Part shown: positions 44,478 through 53,251 of the stretch, in pieces
Layout: each line of letters starts with the position of its first letter
Position numbering within the stretch: the stretch's first letter is position 1
Source of the DNA: Leifsonia sp. ku-ls
GTDB taxonomy: Bacteria > Actinomycetota > Actinomycetes > Actinomycetales > Microbacteriaceae
NCBI GenBank assembly: GCA_003367665.1
Contig: QKXI01000004.1
Location: 62,001-126,000 of the forward strand
Direction of reading: 5' to 3'
Length of the DNA stretch: 64,000 nucleotides
The notes under the pieces: model-generated
Seen by the model: the letters and a program-made list of their open reading frames with translations, nothing else
Database searches by the model: none
Told to the model about the DNA's origin: nothing
Program-made: the position numbers and the translations under genes

Positions 44478-45307
44478 AGCGACTCCACGATCTGGGCGAG
44501 GAGGGCGCTGATCACCGGCTCGGCAGCACGACCGGCGTCGATGACCTCCTGGTGGCTGAGCGGCGTCTTCTGGATGCCGGCGGCCAGGTTGGTGATGAGC
44601 GACATGCCCAGGATCTCCATGCCGGCCTGCCGAGCGGCGATCGCCTCGAGCGCGGTCGACATCCCGACGATGTGGCCGCCGACGGCCTTGGCCATCTGCA
44701 CCTCGGCCGGGGTCTCGTAGTGCGGGCCGCGGAACTGCGTGTAGACGCCCTCGTCGAGCGACGGGTCGATCGTGCGGGCCAGGTCGCGCAGCCGCTTGGA
44801 GTACAGATCGGTGAGGTCGATGAAGGTCGCGCCCTCGAGCGGCGAGTCGGCGGTCAGGTTGATGTGGTCGCTGATCAGGACGGGCGTGCCCGGCTTCCAG
44901 TGCTCCTTGATGCCCCCGGCGCCGTTGGTCAGGACCATCGTGGTCGCGCCCGCGGCTGCCGCCGTGCGGACGCTGTGGACGACGCGGCGGACGCCGTGCC
45001 CCTCGTAGTAGTGCGTGCGTGCGCCGATGACCAGGGCGCGCTTGCCGTTGGCGAGGCGGATCGAGCGCAGCGTCCCGACGTGGCCCTCCAGGGCCGGCTT
45101 GCTGAAGCCGAGGATCTCGGTGGCGGGGACGGTCGCGACGGTCTCTCCGATGAGGTCGGCGGCCTTGCCCCAGCCGCTGCCGAGGGTGAGGGCGATGTCG
45201 TGACGCTCGACGCCCGTCTTCTCGGCGAGCTGAGCGGCCGCCTCGCGTGCCACCTCGAACGGGTCGGCGGCGGGGTCGTCGAGCGGGTTGGTGATGGATT
45301 CCAGCAT
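44474..45307 (-). CDS. punA: Purine nucleoside phosphorylase (trimeric type)
   Basis: This enzyme splits inosine, guanosine and deoxy forms to base and pentose 1-phosphate. The 277-residue protein has LTLGSGWGKAADLIG near 42, the phosphate site RTHYYEGHG near 98, VLTNGAGGI near 128 and MSTALEAIAARQAGMEILG near 230, as in low-molecular-mass trimeric PNP. TAGAGT lies 6 bases before the ATG, suggesting a leaderless mRNA. It is coupled to the mutase gene and completes the salvage route that starts with the ABC importer and adenosine deaminase. Confidence 0.94.
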   Translation of the reverse strand: MLESITNPLDDPAADPFEVAREAAAQLAEKTGVERHDIALTLGSGWGKAADLIGETVATVPATEILGFSKPALEGHVGTLRSIRLANGKRALVIGARTHYYEGHGVRRVVHSVRTAAAAGATTMVLTNGAGGIKEHWKPGTPVLISDHINLTADSPLEGATFIDLTDLYSKRLRDLARTIDPSLDEGVYTQFRGPHYETPAEVQMAKAVGGHIVGMSTALEAIAARQAGMEILGMSLITNLAAGIQKTPLSHQEVIDAGRAAEPVISALLAQIVESL

Positions 45308-45390
45308 GAGCCAACTCTACTGACGGGCCGCTTTCCACAGGGCCGGCGGCCGGGTGCGCATCGGCGCAGCCCATACGGAAGAATGGGGGC

Positions 45391-46827
45391 ATGGCGTATG
45401 AATTCGAGCGGAAGCAGCGCATCGCCGTCCTCGGCGGCGGCCCGGGCGGCTACGAGGCGGCCCTGGCGGGCGCCCAGCTCGGAGCGGACGTGACGATCGT
45501 CGAGCGCTCCGGTGTCGGTGGCTCGGCCGTCATCACCGACGTCGTTCCGTCCAAGAGCCTCATCGCCACGGCCGAGGCGACCAACGCCCTCGGCGAGGCG
45601 GCCGACCTCGGCGTGCAGTTCTTCTCCCGCGGCGAGACGGGCAAGCCGGTCCGACCCGAGATCGCGGTGAACCTCGCCGCCGTGAACAAGCGTCTCGTCG
45701 GTCTCGCGCGGCAGCAGTCGGAAGACATGCGGGCCGAGCTGGTGCGCGCCGGCGTCCGCATCGTGACCGGAGAGGGCAGGCTTGACGGGGCGAGCGGGGT
45801 CATCGTCTCGACCTCGAAGGGCGACACGGGAACCGACTTCGACCGGGTGGAGGCCGACACCATCGTCGTGGCCGTCGGAGCGAGTCCGCGCATCCTGCCG
45901 TCGGCGGTGCCCGACGGGGAGCGCATCCTCACCTGGACGCAGCTCTACGACCTGCAGGCGGTCCCGTCGCACCTCATCGTGGTCGGCTCGGGCGTCACCG
46001 GCGCCGAGTTCGCCTCGGCCTACACCGCCCTCGGTTCGAAGGTCACCCTCATCTCCTCGCGCGACCAGGTGCTGCCGGGCGAAGACGCCGACGCGGCCGG
46101 CGTCATCGAGAACGTCTTCCGGCGCAACGGCATGCAGGTGCTCTCCAAGTCGCGTGCCGAGTCCGTGGTGCGCACGGAGGAGGGCGTGGTCGCCACCCTC
46201 ACCGACGGGCGCACGATCGAGGGGTCGCACTGCCTGATGGCGGTCGGCTCCATCCCGAACACGGCCGGGATCGGGCTGGAGGAGGCCGGGGTCCAGCTGA
46301 CCAAGAGCGGGCACATCCGGGTCAACCGGGTCGCGCGCACGTCCATCCCCAACATCTACGCCGCCGGCGACTGCTCCGACTCCCTGCCGCTGGCCTCGGT
46401 CGCCTCGATGCAGGGCCGCACGGCGGTGTTCCACGCGATGGGCGACGCGGTCAACCCGATCGAGCTGCGCAACGTCAGCTCCAACATCTTCACCCAGCCC
46501 GAGATCGCGACCGTCGGCTGGAGCCAGAAGCAGATCGAGGAGGGCATCGCCCAGGGCGACATCTACAAGCTGCCGCTCAAGTCCAACCCGCGCGCCAAGA
46601 TGCTCGGCATCCGCGACGGCTTCGTGAAGCTGTTCGCGCGCACCGGGTCGGGCACGGTGATCGGCGGTGTCATCGTCGCGCCGCGTGCCTCCGAGCTCAT
46701 CTTCCCGCTGGCGCTCGCCGTCGAGCAGCGGCTCACGGTCGACCAGGTCGCCCGGGCGTTCACGGTCTACCCCTCGCTCTCCGGCTCGATCACCGACGCC
46801 GCCCGCGCCATGCACATCGTGCTCTGA
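45391..46827 (+). CDS. lpdA: Flavoprotein disulfide reductase-family NAD(P)H quinone reductase (LpdA-like)
   Basis: This 478-residue protein has the FAD motif IAVLGGGPGGYEAALAGAQL near 10-30, the NAD motif VVGSGVTGAEFASAY near 195, and VNRVARTSIPNIYAAGDC near 310. The C-terminal dimerisation domain contains IGGVIVAPRASELIFPL. Where lipoamide dehydrogenases have the redox CxxxxC, the sequence reads GVGGSAVITDVVPSKS, so the active disulfide is absent. Mycobacterial LpdA (Rv3303c) is a comparable quinone-reducing member. It is divergent from punA. The -10-like AAGAAT stands 6 bases before the ATG. Confidence 0.88.
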   Translation: MAYEFERKQRIAVLGGGPGGYEAALAGAQLGADVTIVERSGVGGSAVITDVVPSKSLIATAEATNALGEAADLGVQFFSRGETGKPVRPEIAVNLAAVNKRLVGLARQQSEDMRAELVRAGVRIVTGEGRLDGASGVIVSTSKGDTGTDFDRVEADTIVVAVGASPRILPSAVPDGERILTWTQLYDLQAVPSHLIVVGSGVTGAEFASAYTALGSKVTLISSRDQVLPGEDADAAGVIENVFRRNGMQVLSKSRAESVVRTEEGVVATLTDGRTIEGSHCLMAVGSIPNTAGIGLEEAGVQLTKSGHIRVNRVARTSIPNIYAAGDCSDSLPLASVASMQGRTAVFHAMGDAVNPIELRNVSSNIFTQPEIATVGWSQKQIEEGIAQGDIYKLPLKSNPRAKMLGIRDGFVKLFARTGSGTVIGGVIVAPRASELIFPLALAVEQRLTVDQVARAFTVYPSLSGSITDAARAMHIVL

Positions 46828-46843
46828 CGGGAGGAGCCGGGGG

Positions 46844-48703
46844 ATGGAGGTCGCACTCGTCATCGGAGTGCTCGCGGTGCTCACGATCGCCGCGGCGACC
46901 ACGATCGGGCCGAAGTTCGGGGTCGCGTCTCCGCTGATCCTCGTGGTGGTCGGCATTCTGGTCAGTCTGCTGCCGTTCGTCCCCGCGGTCACGATCGAGC
47001 CGGAGTGGATCATCGCCGGCGTGCTGCCGCCGCTGCTCTACTCGGCGTCGGTGTCGATGCCTGCGATGAACTTCCGGCGCGAGTTCGGCGCCATCGGCGG
47101 CCTCTCGGTGCTGCTGGTCATCGTCAGCTCGGTTCTGCTCGGCCTGTTCTTCGCCTGGCTCATCCCCGGCCTCGGGCTCGGCTGGGGCATCGCGCTCGGC
47201 GCCATCGTCAGCCCGACGGACGCGGTGGCGACGGGCATCGTCAAGCGTGCGGGCATCTCGCCGCGGGTCGTCGCGATCCTCGAGGGCGAGAGCCTCCTCA
47301 ACGACGCGACGGCGCTCGTGCTGCTGCGGGCCGCGATCGCCGCGGCCGCCGTCGCCACGTTCACCGTCGGCGAGGTCACGCTGTCGTTCGTGTACTCGGT
47401 GCTGGTCGCCGTGGTCTTCGGCGGCGTCGTCGGCTGGCTCAATCTCCGCGTCCGGTCGCGCGTGAAGGACGCGACGGTCAACACGGTGATCTCGTTCACG
47501 GTGCCGTTCCTGGCGTCCATCCCGGCGGAGGCGCTCGGCGCCTCGGGTCTGGTCGCCGCGGTCGTCGCGGGGCTCGTGACCGGCAGCCGCGCGCCGCGGA
47601 TGCTGTCGCCCGAGCACCGGCTCTCCGATGCGCAGAACTGGCGCACGGTCGAGCTCATCCTCGAGGGCCTCATCTTCCTCACCATGGGCCTCGAGCTGTT
47701 CGGCATCCTGCAGAACGTGCAGCAGGACCACTCCGGCGTCCTCCCGGCCGTCGGCATCGCGGCGGGCGCCCTCCTGCTGACCATCCTTGTGCGTGCCGCG
47801 TTCGTGGCGCCGCTGCTCGCGCTGCTCGCCCGGCGGCACCGACGGGGCGAGCGGATGCGACCGCGCCTGCAGCAGCTGCAGGAGCACCTCTCCGACCCCG
47901 AGTCGCTCCAGCGCGGGATCGCGCAGCGGATCGCACCGCCGGAGGGGCGGGCCCTGACGGCCGGCGCAGACGCGGGCGCCGCGGCGGCCACGCCCGCGGC
48001 GGGCGTGGAGGACCCGCACGGTGTGGCCGACGGTGTCGTCAGCGGCATCTTCCCCGACCCACGCTCCGACCGTCCCCGACCGATCTCGCCCAAGCAGGCC
48101 GAGCGCCGCCGCCGCAGGCTGGCGCGGCGCGGCGTGCCGACGGCGGAGAGCCTCTCCCGCTTCGGCACGCGCCTTCGCCGGGTCCTGGCCGACATCGACT
48201 ACTTCACGGACGCGCCGCTCGGCTGGCGGGAGGGCACGATCGTGGTCTGGGCCGGGATGCGCGGCGCGGTCACCGTCGCCGCGGCGCAGTCCCTGCCGCA
48301 GGAGGAGACGCCCGGCCGTTCTGTGCTGGTCCTGATCGCGTTCCTGGTCGCCGCCGGCTCGCTGCTGCTGCAGGGCGGAACGCTCGGCCTCGTGCTGCGG
48401 CTGGTCAAGCCGGCCGCGGCCGACCCGCAGGCCGAACGCGACGAACGCCACCGGCTCATGGAGCTGCTCTACGAGGCGGGCAAGACCGTCCCGCTGCCGG
48501 CGACGACCGAACGGACGCCCGAGGCGTTCGCCGCGCACAAGGCCGCCCGCCTGGCCCGGATCCGGGCCCAGCGCGAAGCCCTGCTCGATGCGCGCGACGA
48601 CGGCACGTTCAGCGCCGACGTGCTCGCCGGCGCCCTGAGCAACCTCGACGCCGACGAGATCAGCATCGACCTCAAGGGTGACCCGTCCGAGGCGACCGGC
48701 TGA
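46844..48703 (+). CDS. CPA1-family Na+/H+ antiporter
   Basis: This 619-residue protein has about 12 helices. The CPA1 core motifs are GAIVSPTDAVATGIVKRAGI near 125 and ILEGESLLNDATALVLLRAA near 150. A long cytoplasmic insertion (about 330-450, acidic and basic runs with RRRRRLARRG) splits the last helices, followed by WAGMRGAVTVAAAQSLP near 470. The C-terminal tail (about 520-619) is charged and probably regulatory. The ATG at 46844 has GGGAGGAG upstream. It follows lpdA by 16 bases and may be co-transcribed. Confidence 0.88.
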   Translation: MEVALVIGVLAVLTIAAATTIGPKFGVASPLILVVVGILVSLLPFVPAVTIEPEWIIAGVLPPLLYSASVSMPAMNFRREFGAIGGLSVLLVIVSSVLLGLFFAWLIPGLGLGWGIALGAIVSPTDAVATGIVKRAGISPRVVAILEGESLLNDATALVLLRAAIAAAAVATFTVGEVTLSFVYSVLVAVVFGGVVGWLNLRVRSRVKDATVNTVISFTVPFLASIPAEALGASGLVAAVVAGLVTGSRAPRMLSPEHRLSDAQNWRTVELILEGLIFLTMGLELFGILQNVQQDHSGVLPAVGIAAGALLLTILVRAAFVAPLLALLARRHRRGERMRPRLQQLQEHLSDPESLQRGIAQRIAPPEGRALTAGADAGAAAATPAAGVEDPHGVADGVVSGIFPDPRSDRPRPISPKQAERRRRRLARRGVPTAESLSRFGTRLRRVLADIDYFTDAPLGWREGTIVVWAGMRGAVTVAAAQSLPQEETPGRSVLVLIAFLVAAGSLLLQGGTLGLVLRLVKPAAADPQAERDERHRLMELLYEAGKTVPLPATTERTPEAFAAHKAARLARIRAQREALLDARDDGTFSADVLAGALSNLDADEISIDLKGDPSEATG

Positions 48704-48717
48704 CCGCCGGTCGTCCG

Positions 48718-50484
48718 TCAGACGATGTTGAGCAGCAGGTGGCCCGACGAGACCGTCTCGCCGACCGAGGCGTTGATGCCGGACACCGTGCCGTCCTTGT
48801 GGGCGGTGAGGGGCTGCTCCATCTTCATCGCCTCGAGCACGAGCACGAGGTCGCCCTTGACGACCGGGTCGCCGTCGGAGACCGCGACCTTGACGACGGT
48901 CGCCTGCATCGGCGCGGTCACCGAGTCGCCGGTGGCCGTGTCGACCGAACTGGAGCCGCCACGACGGCGCGGGGCCGGAGCGGCCGCGGGCTCGCCGGCG
49001 CCGCCACCGCTGAGCAGCTTGGCGGGAAGCGAGACCTCGATCCGCTTGCCCTCGACCTCGACGACGACGTTGCTGCGGCGCTCGGCGGCGGGCTGGTCGC
49101 CCAGCTCTCCCGACCACGGCTCGATGTCGTTGACCCACTCGGTCTCGATCCAGCGGGTGTAGACGGAGAACGGCTCGCCGTCCTGCGGCGCGAACGCCGG
49201 GTCGCGCACGATCGCGCGGTGGAACGGGATCACCGTCGGCAGACCGGCGACCTCGAACTCGTCGAGGGCGCGGCGGGAGCGCTCGAGCGCCTCCTCGCGG
49301 CTGCTGCCGGTCACAATCAGCTTGGCGAGCATGGAGTCGAAGGAGCCGCTGATGACGTCGCCCGCCTGGATGCCGCTGTCGACGCGCACGCCGGGGCCGC
49401 CCGGAGCCTTGAACACGTGCACCGGACCGGGCGAGGGGATGAAGTTGCGGCCGGCGTCCTCGCCGTTGATGCGGAACTCGAAGGAGTGACCGCGCGGGGC
49501 GGGGTCGTCGTAGTCGAGCTCGCCGCCCTCGGCGAGCCGGAACTGCTCGCGCACCAGGTCGATCCCGGTGACCTCCTCCGAGACGCAGTGCTCGACCTGG
49601 AGTCGCGTGTTGACCTCGAGGAACGAGACGGTGCCGTCCTTGCCGATGAGGAACTCGCAGGTGCCGGCGCCCTGGTAGCCGACCTCCTTGAGGATGGCCT
49701 TCGACGACGTGTACAGCTTCTCGGTCTGCTCCGGAGTGAGGAACGGCGCGGGCGCCTCCTCGACCAGCTTCTGGTGGCGGCGCTGCAGCGAGCAGTCGCG
49801 GGTCGACACGACCACGACGTTGCCGTACGCGTCGGCGAGGCACTGGGTCTCCACGTGGCGCGGCTGGTCGAGGTACTTCTCGACGAAGCACTCGCCACGG
49901 CCGAACGCCGCGATCGCCTCGCGGGTGGCCGAGTCGAACAGCTCCGCGACCTCCTCGCGGGTGCGGGCGACCTTGAGGCCGCGGCCGCCGCCGCCGAACG
50001 CCGCCTTGATCGCGACCGGGAGGCCGTAGACGTCGACGAAGTCGAGCACCTCGGCCGCGTCGGCCACCGGGTTGAGTGTTCCCGGCGCGAGCGGTGCGCC
50101 GACCTTCTCGGCGACGTGCCGCGCCGAGACCTTGTCGCCCAGGCGCTCGATGGCCTCCGGCGACGGGCCGATCCAGGTCAGTCCCGCGCCGATGACCGCA
50201 CGCGCGAAGTCGGCGTTCTCGGCCAGGAAGCCGTAGCCGGGATGCACGGCGTCCGCTCCGGACCGGCGGGCCACCGAGAGCAGCTTGTCGATGACGAGGT
50301 ACGTCTCGGCGCTCGTCGTCCCGTCCAGCGCGTAGGCCTCGTCGGCGAGCCGGACGTGGAGGGCGTCGCGATCCTGGTCGGCGTAGACGGCGACGGACGC
50401 GATCCCGCTGTCCTTGGCCGCACGGATGACACGGACGGCGATCTCGCCGCGGTTGGCGATCAAAACCTTGGTGATACGTGGCAC
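48718..50484 (-). CDS. accA: Acyl-CoA carboxylase alpha subunit (biotin carboxylase plus BCCP)
   Basis: This 588-residue subunit carboxylates its own biotin. The biotin carboxylase part (about 1-450) has [23 protein letters not shown]-grasp [11 protein letters not shown] near 165 and [20 protein letters not shown] near 290. A Pro/Ala linker leads to the C-terminal biotinyl domain with [12 protein letters not shown], whose lysine is biotinylated. It works with the beta and epsilon subunits encoded at 55908-57775 to make malonyl- or methylmalonyl-CoA. The start is GTG, with AGGGA upstream and TAGGCT 8 bases before it. Confidence 0.95.
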   Translation of the reverse strand: MPRITKVLIANRGEIAVRVIRAAKDSGIASVAVYADQDRDALHVRLADEAYALDGTTSAETYLVIDKLLSVARRSGADAVHPGYGFLAENADFARAVIGAGLTWIGPSPEAIERLGDKVSARHVAEKVGAPLAPGTLNPVADAAEVLDFVDVYGLPVAIKAAFGGGGRGLKVARTREEVAELFDSATREAIAAFGRGECFVEKYLDQPRHVETQCLADAYGNVVVVSTRDCSLQRRHQKLVEEAPAPFLTPEQTEKLYTSSKAILKEVGYQGAGTCEFLIGKDGTVSFLEVNTRLQVEHCVSEEVTGIDLVREQFRLAEGGELDYDDPAPRGHSFEFRINGEDAGRNFIPSPGPVHVFKAPGGPGVRVDSGIQAGDVISGSFDSMLAKLIVTGSSREEALERSRRALDEFEVAGLPTVIPFHRAIVRDPAFAPQDGEPFSVYTRWIETEWVNDIEPWSGELGDQPAAERRSNVVVEVEGKRIEVSLPAKLLSGGGAGEPAAAPAPRRRGGSSSVDTATGDSVTAPMQATVVKVAVSDGDPVVKGDLVLVLEAMKMEQPLTAHKDGTVSGINASVGETVSSGHLLLNIV

Positions 50485-50591
50485 AGTTCCCTAGCCTATT
50501 GCTCGATATCAGAGGGGATTTGGGCGAACCCGACAAAAATCGGTCACCCGAAGCTCATGCAGCCTACAACGCGCCGCGATCGCGCGTCGGC

Positions 50592-51230
50592 TCAGCGGTC
50601 ACGATTCCAGAGCGAGGTCCACTCGACCCCGAGCTCCCGCACCAGCTCGCGCAGCGTCGAGAGCGACAGTCCGACCACCGTGCTCGGGTCGCCCTCCACC
50701 GCCGTGATGAAGGGGCCGCCGAGGCTGTCGATGGTGAACGCGCCGGCCACCTCCAGCGGCTCCCCGCTCGCGACGTAGGCGTCGACCTCGGCATCCGTCA
50801 CGTCGGCGAAGGTCACGGAGGCCGTGGCGGTGCGGCCCGCGGCGGCGTTCTCGCGGCCGTCCCTGTGGTCGATCAGCCAGTGGCCGGAGTGCAGCACGCC
50901 GGTGCGTCCGCGCTGCTGCCGCCAGCGCTCCCGGGCCACCTCGGGCAGGTGCGGCTTGCCGTGGATGGCCCCGTCGATCGCGAACGCCGAGTCGCCGCCG
51001 AGGATGAGGCCGTCGATGGGCTCGCCGTCGAGGGTGCCGCGCACGGCCTCCGCCTTGAGCCTGGCGAGCAGCTGCACCATCGCGCTCGCGTCGAGCGGCC
51101 CGTGCTCGGCCTCCGCCGCCGCGACCGCGGCCGGCTCGTCGACGTGCGACGGCACGACGATCGGCTCGATGCCCGCAGCACGCAGCAGGGCGAGGCGGGC
51201 AGGGGAGGTGGAGGCGAGGTAGAGGCGCAT
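50592..51230 (-). CDS. maf: Maf family nucleotide pyrophosphatase
   Basis: This 212-residue Maf/YhdE-like protein hydrolyses non-canonical or methylated nucleoside triphosphates. Motifs are LYLASTSPARLALLRAAGI at the N-terminus, LILGGDSAF near 78 with the catalytic aspartate, GKPHLPEVARERW and AGAFTIDSLGGPFI near 165. AGGTGACC precedes the ATG at 51230. In many actinobacteria maf lies beside carboxylase epsilon/beta genes; here a methyltransferase and a two-component locus separate them. Confidence 0.92.
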   Translation of the reverse strand: MRLYLASTSPARLALLRAAGIEPIVVPSHVDEPAAVAAAEAEHGPLDASAMVQLLARLKAEAVRGTLDGEPIDGLILGGDSAFAIDGAIHGKPHLPEVARERWRQQRGRTGVLHSGHWLIDHRDGRENAAAGRTATASVTFADVTDAEVDAYVASGEPLEVAGAFTIDSLGGPFITAVEGDPSTVVGLSLSTLRELVRELGVEWTSLWNRDR

Positions 51231-51254
51231 GGTCACCTGTGGGATGCTCGAAGG

Positions 51255-52547
51255 ATGCCCCAGAAGGACGAGGTCGAGCTCGACATTACCAACGTCGCCC
51301 ACGGCGGCGTGTTCGTCGCCCGCCACGAGGGCCGCGTCGTCTTCGTGCCCGACACGATGCCGGGGGAGCGGGTGCGCGCCCGCATCGCGGACACCAGCCA
51401 CGACCGCTTCTGGCGCGGCGAGGTGGTGGAGGTCGTCGAGCCGTCATCCGAACGGCAGCCGCACGTCTGGTCCGCGGCCTCGATCGAGCGTGCGCCCGGC
51501 GAGCGGGCCGGCGGCGCCGAGTTCGGTCACATCCGCCTGGAGCACCAGCGCGAGCTCAAGCGCCGGGTGATCGAGGACGCCCTGCAGCGCACCGCGAAGC
51601 TCCCCGCCGAGGCGATCGCGGCGGCGGGCGTCGACGGCGGCCGCGTGGAGGTCGAGCCGGTCGAGGGCGAGACGCCGGACGGCACAGGATGGCGCACCCG
51701 CGTCCGCCTGCAGGTCGGCGCCGACGGCCGGATCGGCCCGTTCGCGCCGCGCTCGCACACCGTCATCCCGGTCGAGGACCTGCCCCTCGCGACCCCGCTG
51801 GTGCAGGAGGCCACGCCGTTCGGCCGGCGCTTCCCCGGGGCGGAGTCGGTGGATGTGGTGGCCACCGGGCTCGGCTCCTCGCACGTGCTCGTGAACGACC
51901 CTCCCGTCCGCTCCGGCCGGCGCACCGTGCGCCCGCGCCGCACGCCCGTTCCCATCCGCGAGCGCGTCGGCGACCGCGAGTTCCGCCTCGACGCGCGCGG
52001 CTTCTGGCAGGTGCACCGCGGTGCGGCGCAGACCTTGACCTCCGCTGTCGCGTCCGCCGTCGACGAGGCGCTGTTCGACCCGCGCGCCGCCAACCTCGAC
52101 CTGTACGGCGGCGTCGGGCTGCTCGCGGCGGCGCTCGGCGACCGTTTCGGCTCCACGCTGCGCATCACCTCCGTCGAGAGCAGCGAGGTCGCCACCGACG
52201 ACGCCGCGGAGAACCTGGCCGACTGGGTGGGCGCCGGCGCGATCACAGACCGGGTGGAGCGTTTCGTCGCCCGGCTCGCGGCGGACGCCTCCGCCACCGA
52301 GCGCGCCCGCCTGCGCGCCGCGACCGTCGTCCTCGACCCGCCGCGCTCCGGCGCCGGCCGCGAGGTCGTCGACGCGATCGCGTCCTTGGACCCGGCGCAG
52401 GTCGTCTACGTCGCCTGCGACCCCGTCGCCCTCGCCCGCGACCTGGCGTTCTTCTCGGGCCACGGCTACGCCCTGCGCGGGATGCGCGCCTTCGACCTGT
52501 TCCCCAACACGCACCACGTCGAGGCGGTCGCCACGCTGACGCGCTGA
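51255..52547 (+). CDS. TrmA/RumA-family RNA methyltransferase without iron-sulfur cysteines
   Basis: This 430-residue protein has an N-terminal TRAM RNA-binding domain (about 1-60, LDITNVAHGGVFVARHEGRV). A class I methyltransferase domain has LDLYGGVGLLAAALGDRFG near 280, the DPPRSGAGREVVDAIAS motif near 360, the catalytic cysteine in YVACDPVALARDLAFF near 390 and the base HHVEAVATL at the end. Relatives make 5-methyluridine in tRNA or 23S rRNA. The four-cysteine cluster motif usually after the TRAM domain is absent (the region reads GGAEFGHIRLEHQ). It is divergent from maf. Confidence 0.88.
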   Translation: MPQKDEVELDITNVAHGGVFVARHEGRVVFVPDTMPGERVRARIADTSHDRFWRGEVVEVVEPSSERQPHVWSAASIERAPGERAGGAEFGHIRLEHQRELKRRVIEDALQRTAKLPAEAIAAAGVDGGRVEVEPVEGETPDGTGWRTRVRLQVGADGRIGPFAPRSHTVIPVEDLPLATPLVQEATPFGRRFPGAESVDVVATGLGSSHVLVNDPPVRSGRRTVRPRRTPVPIRERVGDREFRLDARGFWQVHRGAAQTLTSAVASAVDEALFDPRAANLDLYGGVGLLAAALGDRFGSTLRITSVESSEVATDDAAENLADWVGAGAITDRVERFVARLAADASATERARLRAATVVLDPPRSGAGREVVDAIASLDPAQVVYVACDPVALARDLAFFSGHGYALRGMRAFDLFPNTHHVEAVATLTR

Positions 52548-52591
52548 GCGGTCCGCACGGCGCGGTGCGTTCACCCCCTACGATGGTCACC

Positions 52592-53251
52592 ATGGTGCGG
52601 GTGGCAATCGTCGACGATCACGAGTCGGTGCGCCTGGGGCTGAAAGCGGCCTGTCAGGACGCGGGGTACGAGGTGGTCGTCACCGCGCCCACCGTCGACG
52701 ACTTCGTCGCCCAGCTGGGCTCACAGGAGTGCGACGTGGTCGTGCTCGACCTGTCGCTCGGCGACGGCTCGAAGGTGACCGACAATGTCAAGCGCGCGCA
52801 GGCCACGGGCGCGGCGGTGCTGGTGCACAGCATCGCCGACCGGGTCGCCAGCGTCCGTGAGGCGCTCGCCGCGGGCGCGGCCGGCGTCATCCCGAAGTCG
52901 TCGCCCACCACCACCGTGATCAGTGCCATCGCGACCGTGGCGCGGGGCGACGTGCTCAACAACCTGGAGTGGGCGACCGCGATCGACGCCGACAGCGACT
53001 TCGCCAAGGCGCAGCTCGGCCGGCGCGAGCGCGACGTGCTCCACCTCTACGCGTCCGGGCTCCCGTTGAAGGCCGTCGCCGCGCAGCTGGGCATCGCGAA
53101 CTCGACCGCGCGCGAATACCTCGACCGCATCCGCGTCAAGTACGTGGAGGTGGGCCGGCCCGCCCCGACCAAGGTGGACCTCCTCCGGCGGGCGGTGGAG
53201 GACGGCATCCTCCCCGGGCTCGATCCCGAGACGGGCAATGAGCGTCCCTAG
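52592..53251 (+). CDS. NarL/LuxR-type response regulator
   Basis: This 219-residue protein has a receiver domain (about 1-120) with acidic pair D8/D9, phosphoacceptor D53 in VVVLDLSLGDG, S80 and lysine K102 in VIPKSS. A C-terminal HTH domain (about 145-210) contains LGRRERDVLHLYASGLPLKA and ANSTAREYLDRIRVKYVEVG. The start ATG at 52592 is supported by TACGAT 7 bases upstream (leaderless pattern). Its 3' end overlaps the histidine kinase gene by 14 bases. The regulated genes are not evident. Confidence 0.92.
   Translation: MVRVAIVDDHESVRLGLKAACQDAGYEVVVTAPTVDDFVAQLGSQECDVVVLDLSLGDGSKVTDNVKRAQATGAAVLVHSIADRVASVREALAAGAAGVIPKSSPTTTVISAIATVARGDVLNNLEWATAIDADSDFAKAQLGRRERDVLHLYASGLPLKAVAAQLGIANSTAREYLDRIRVKYVEVGRPAPTKVDLLRRAVEDGILPGLDPETGNERP

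Noticed and set aside
46790-50536. 1248-codon minus-strand frame across the antiporter and carboxylase alpha gene
   Set aside because: It spans genes in both orientations and reads as low-complexity Arg/Gly sequence; both true genes have intact motifs.
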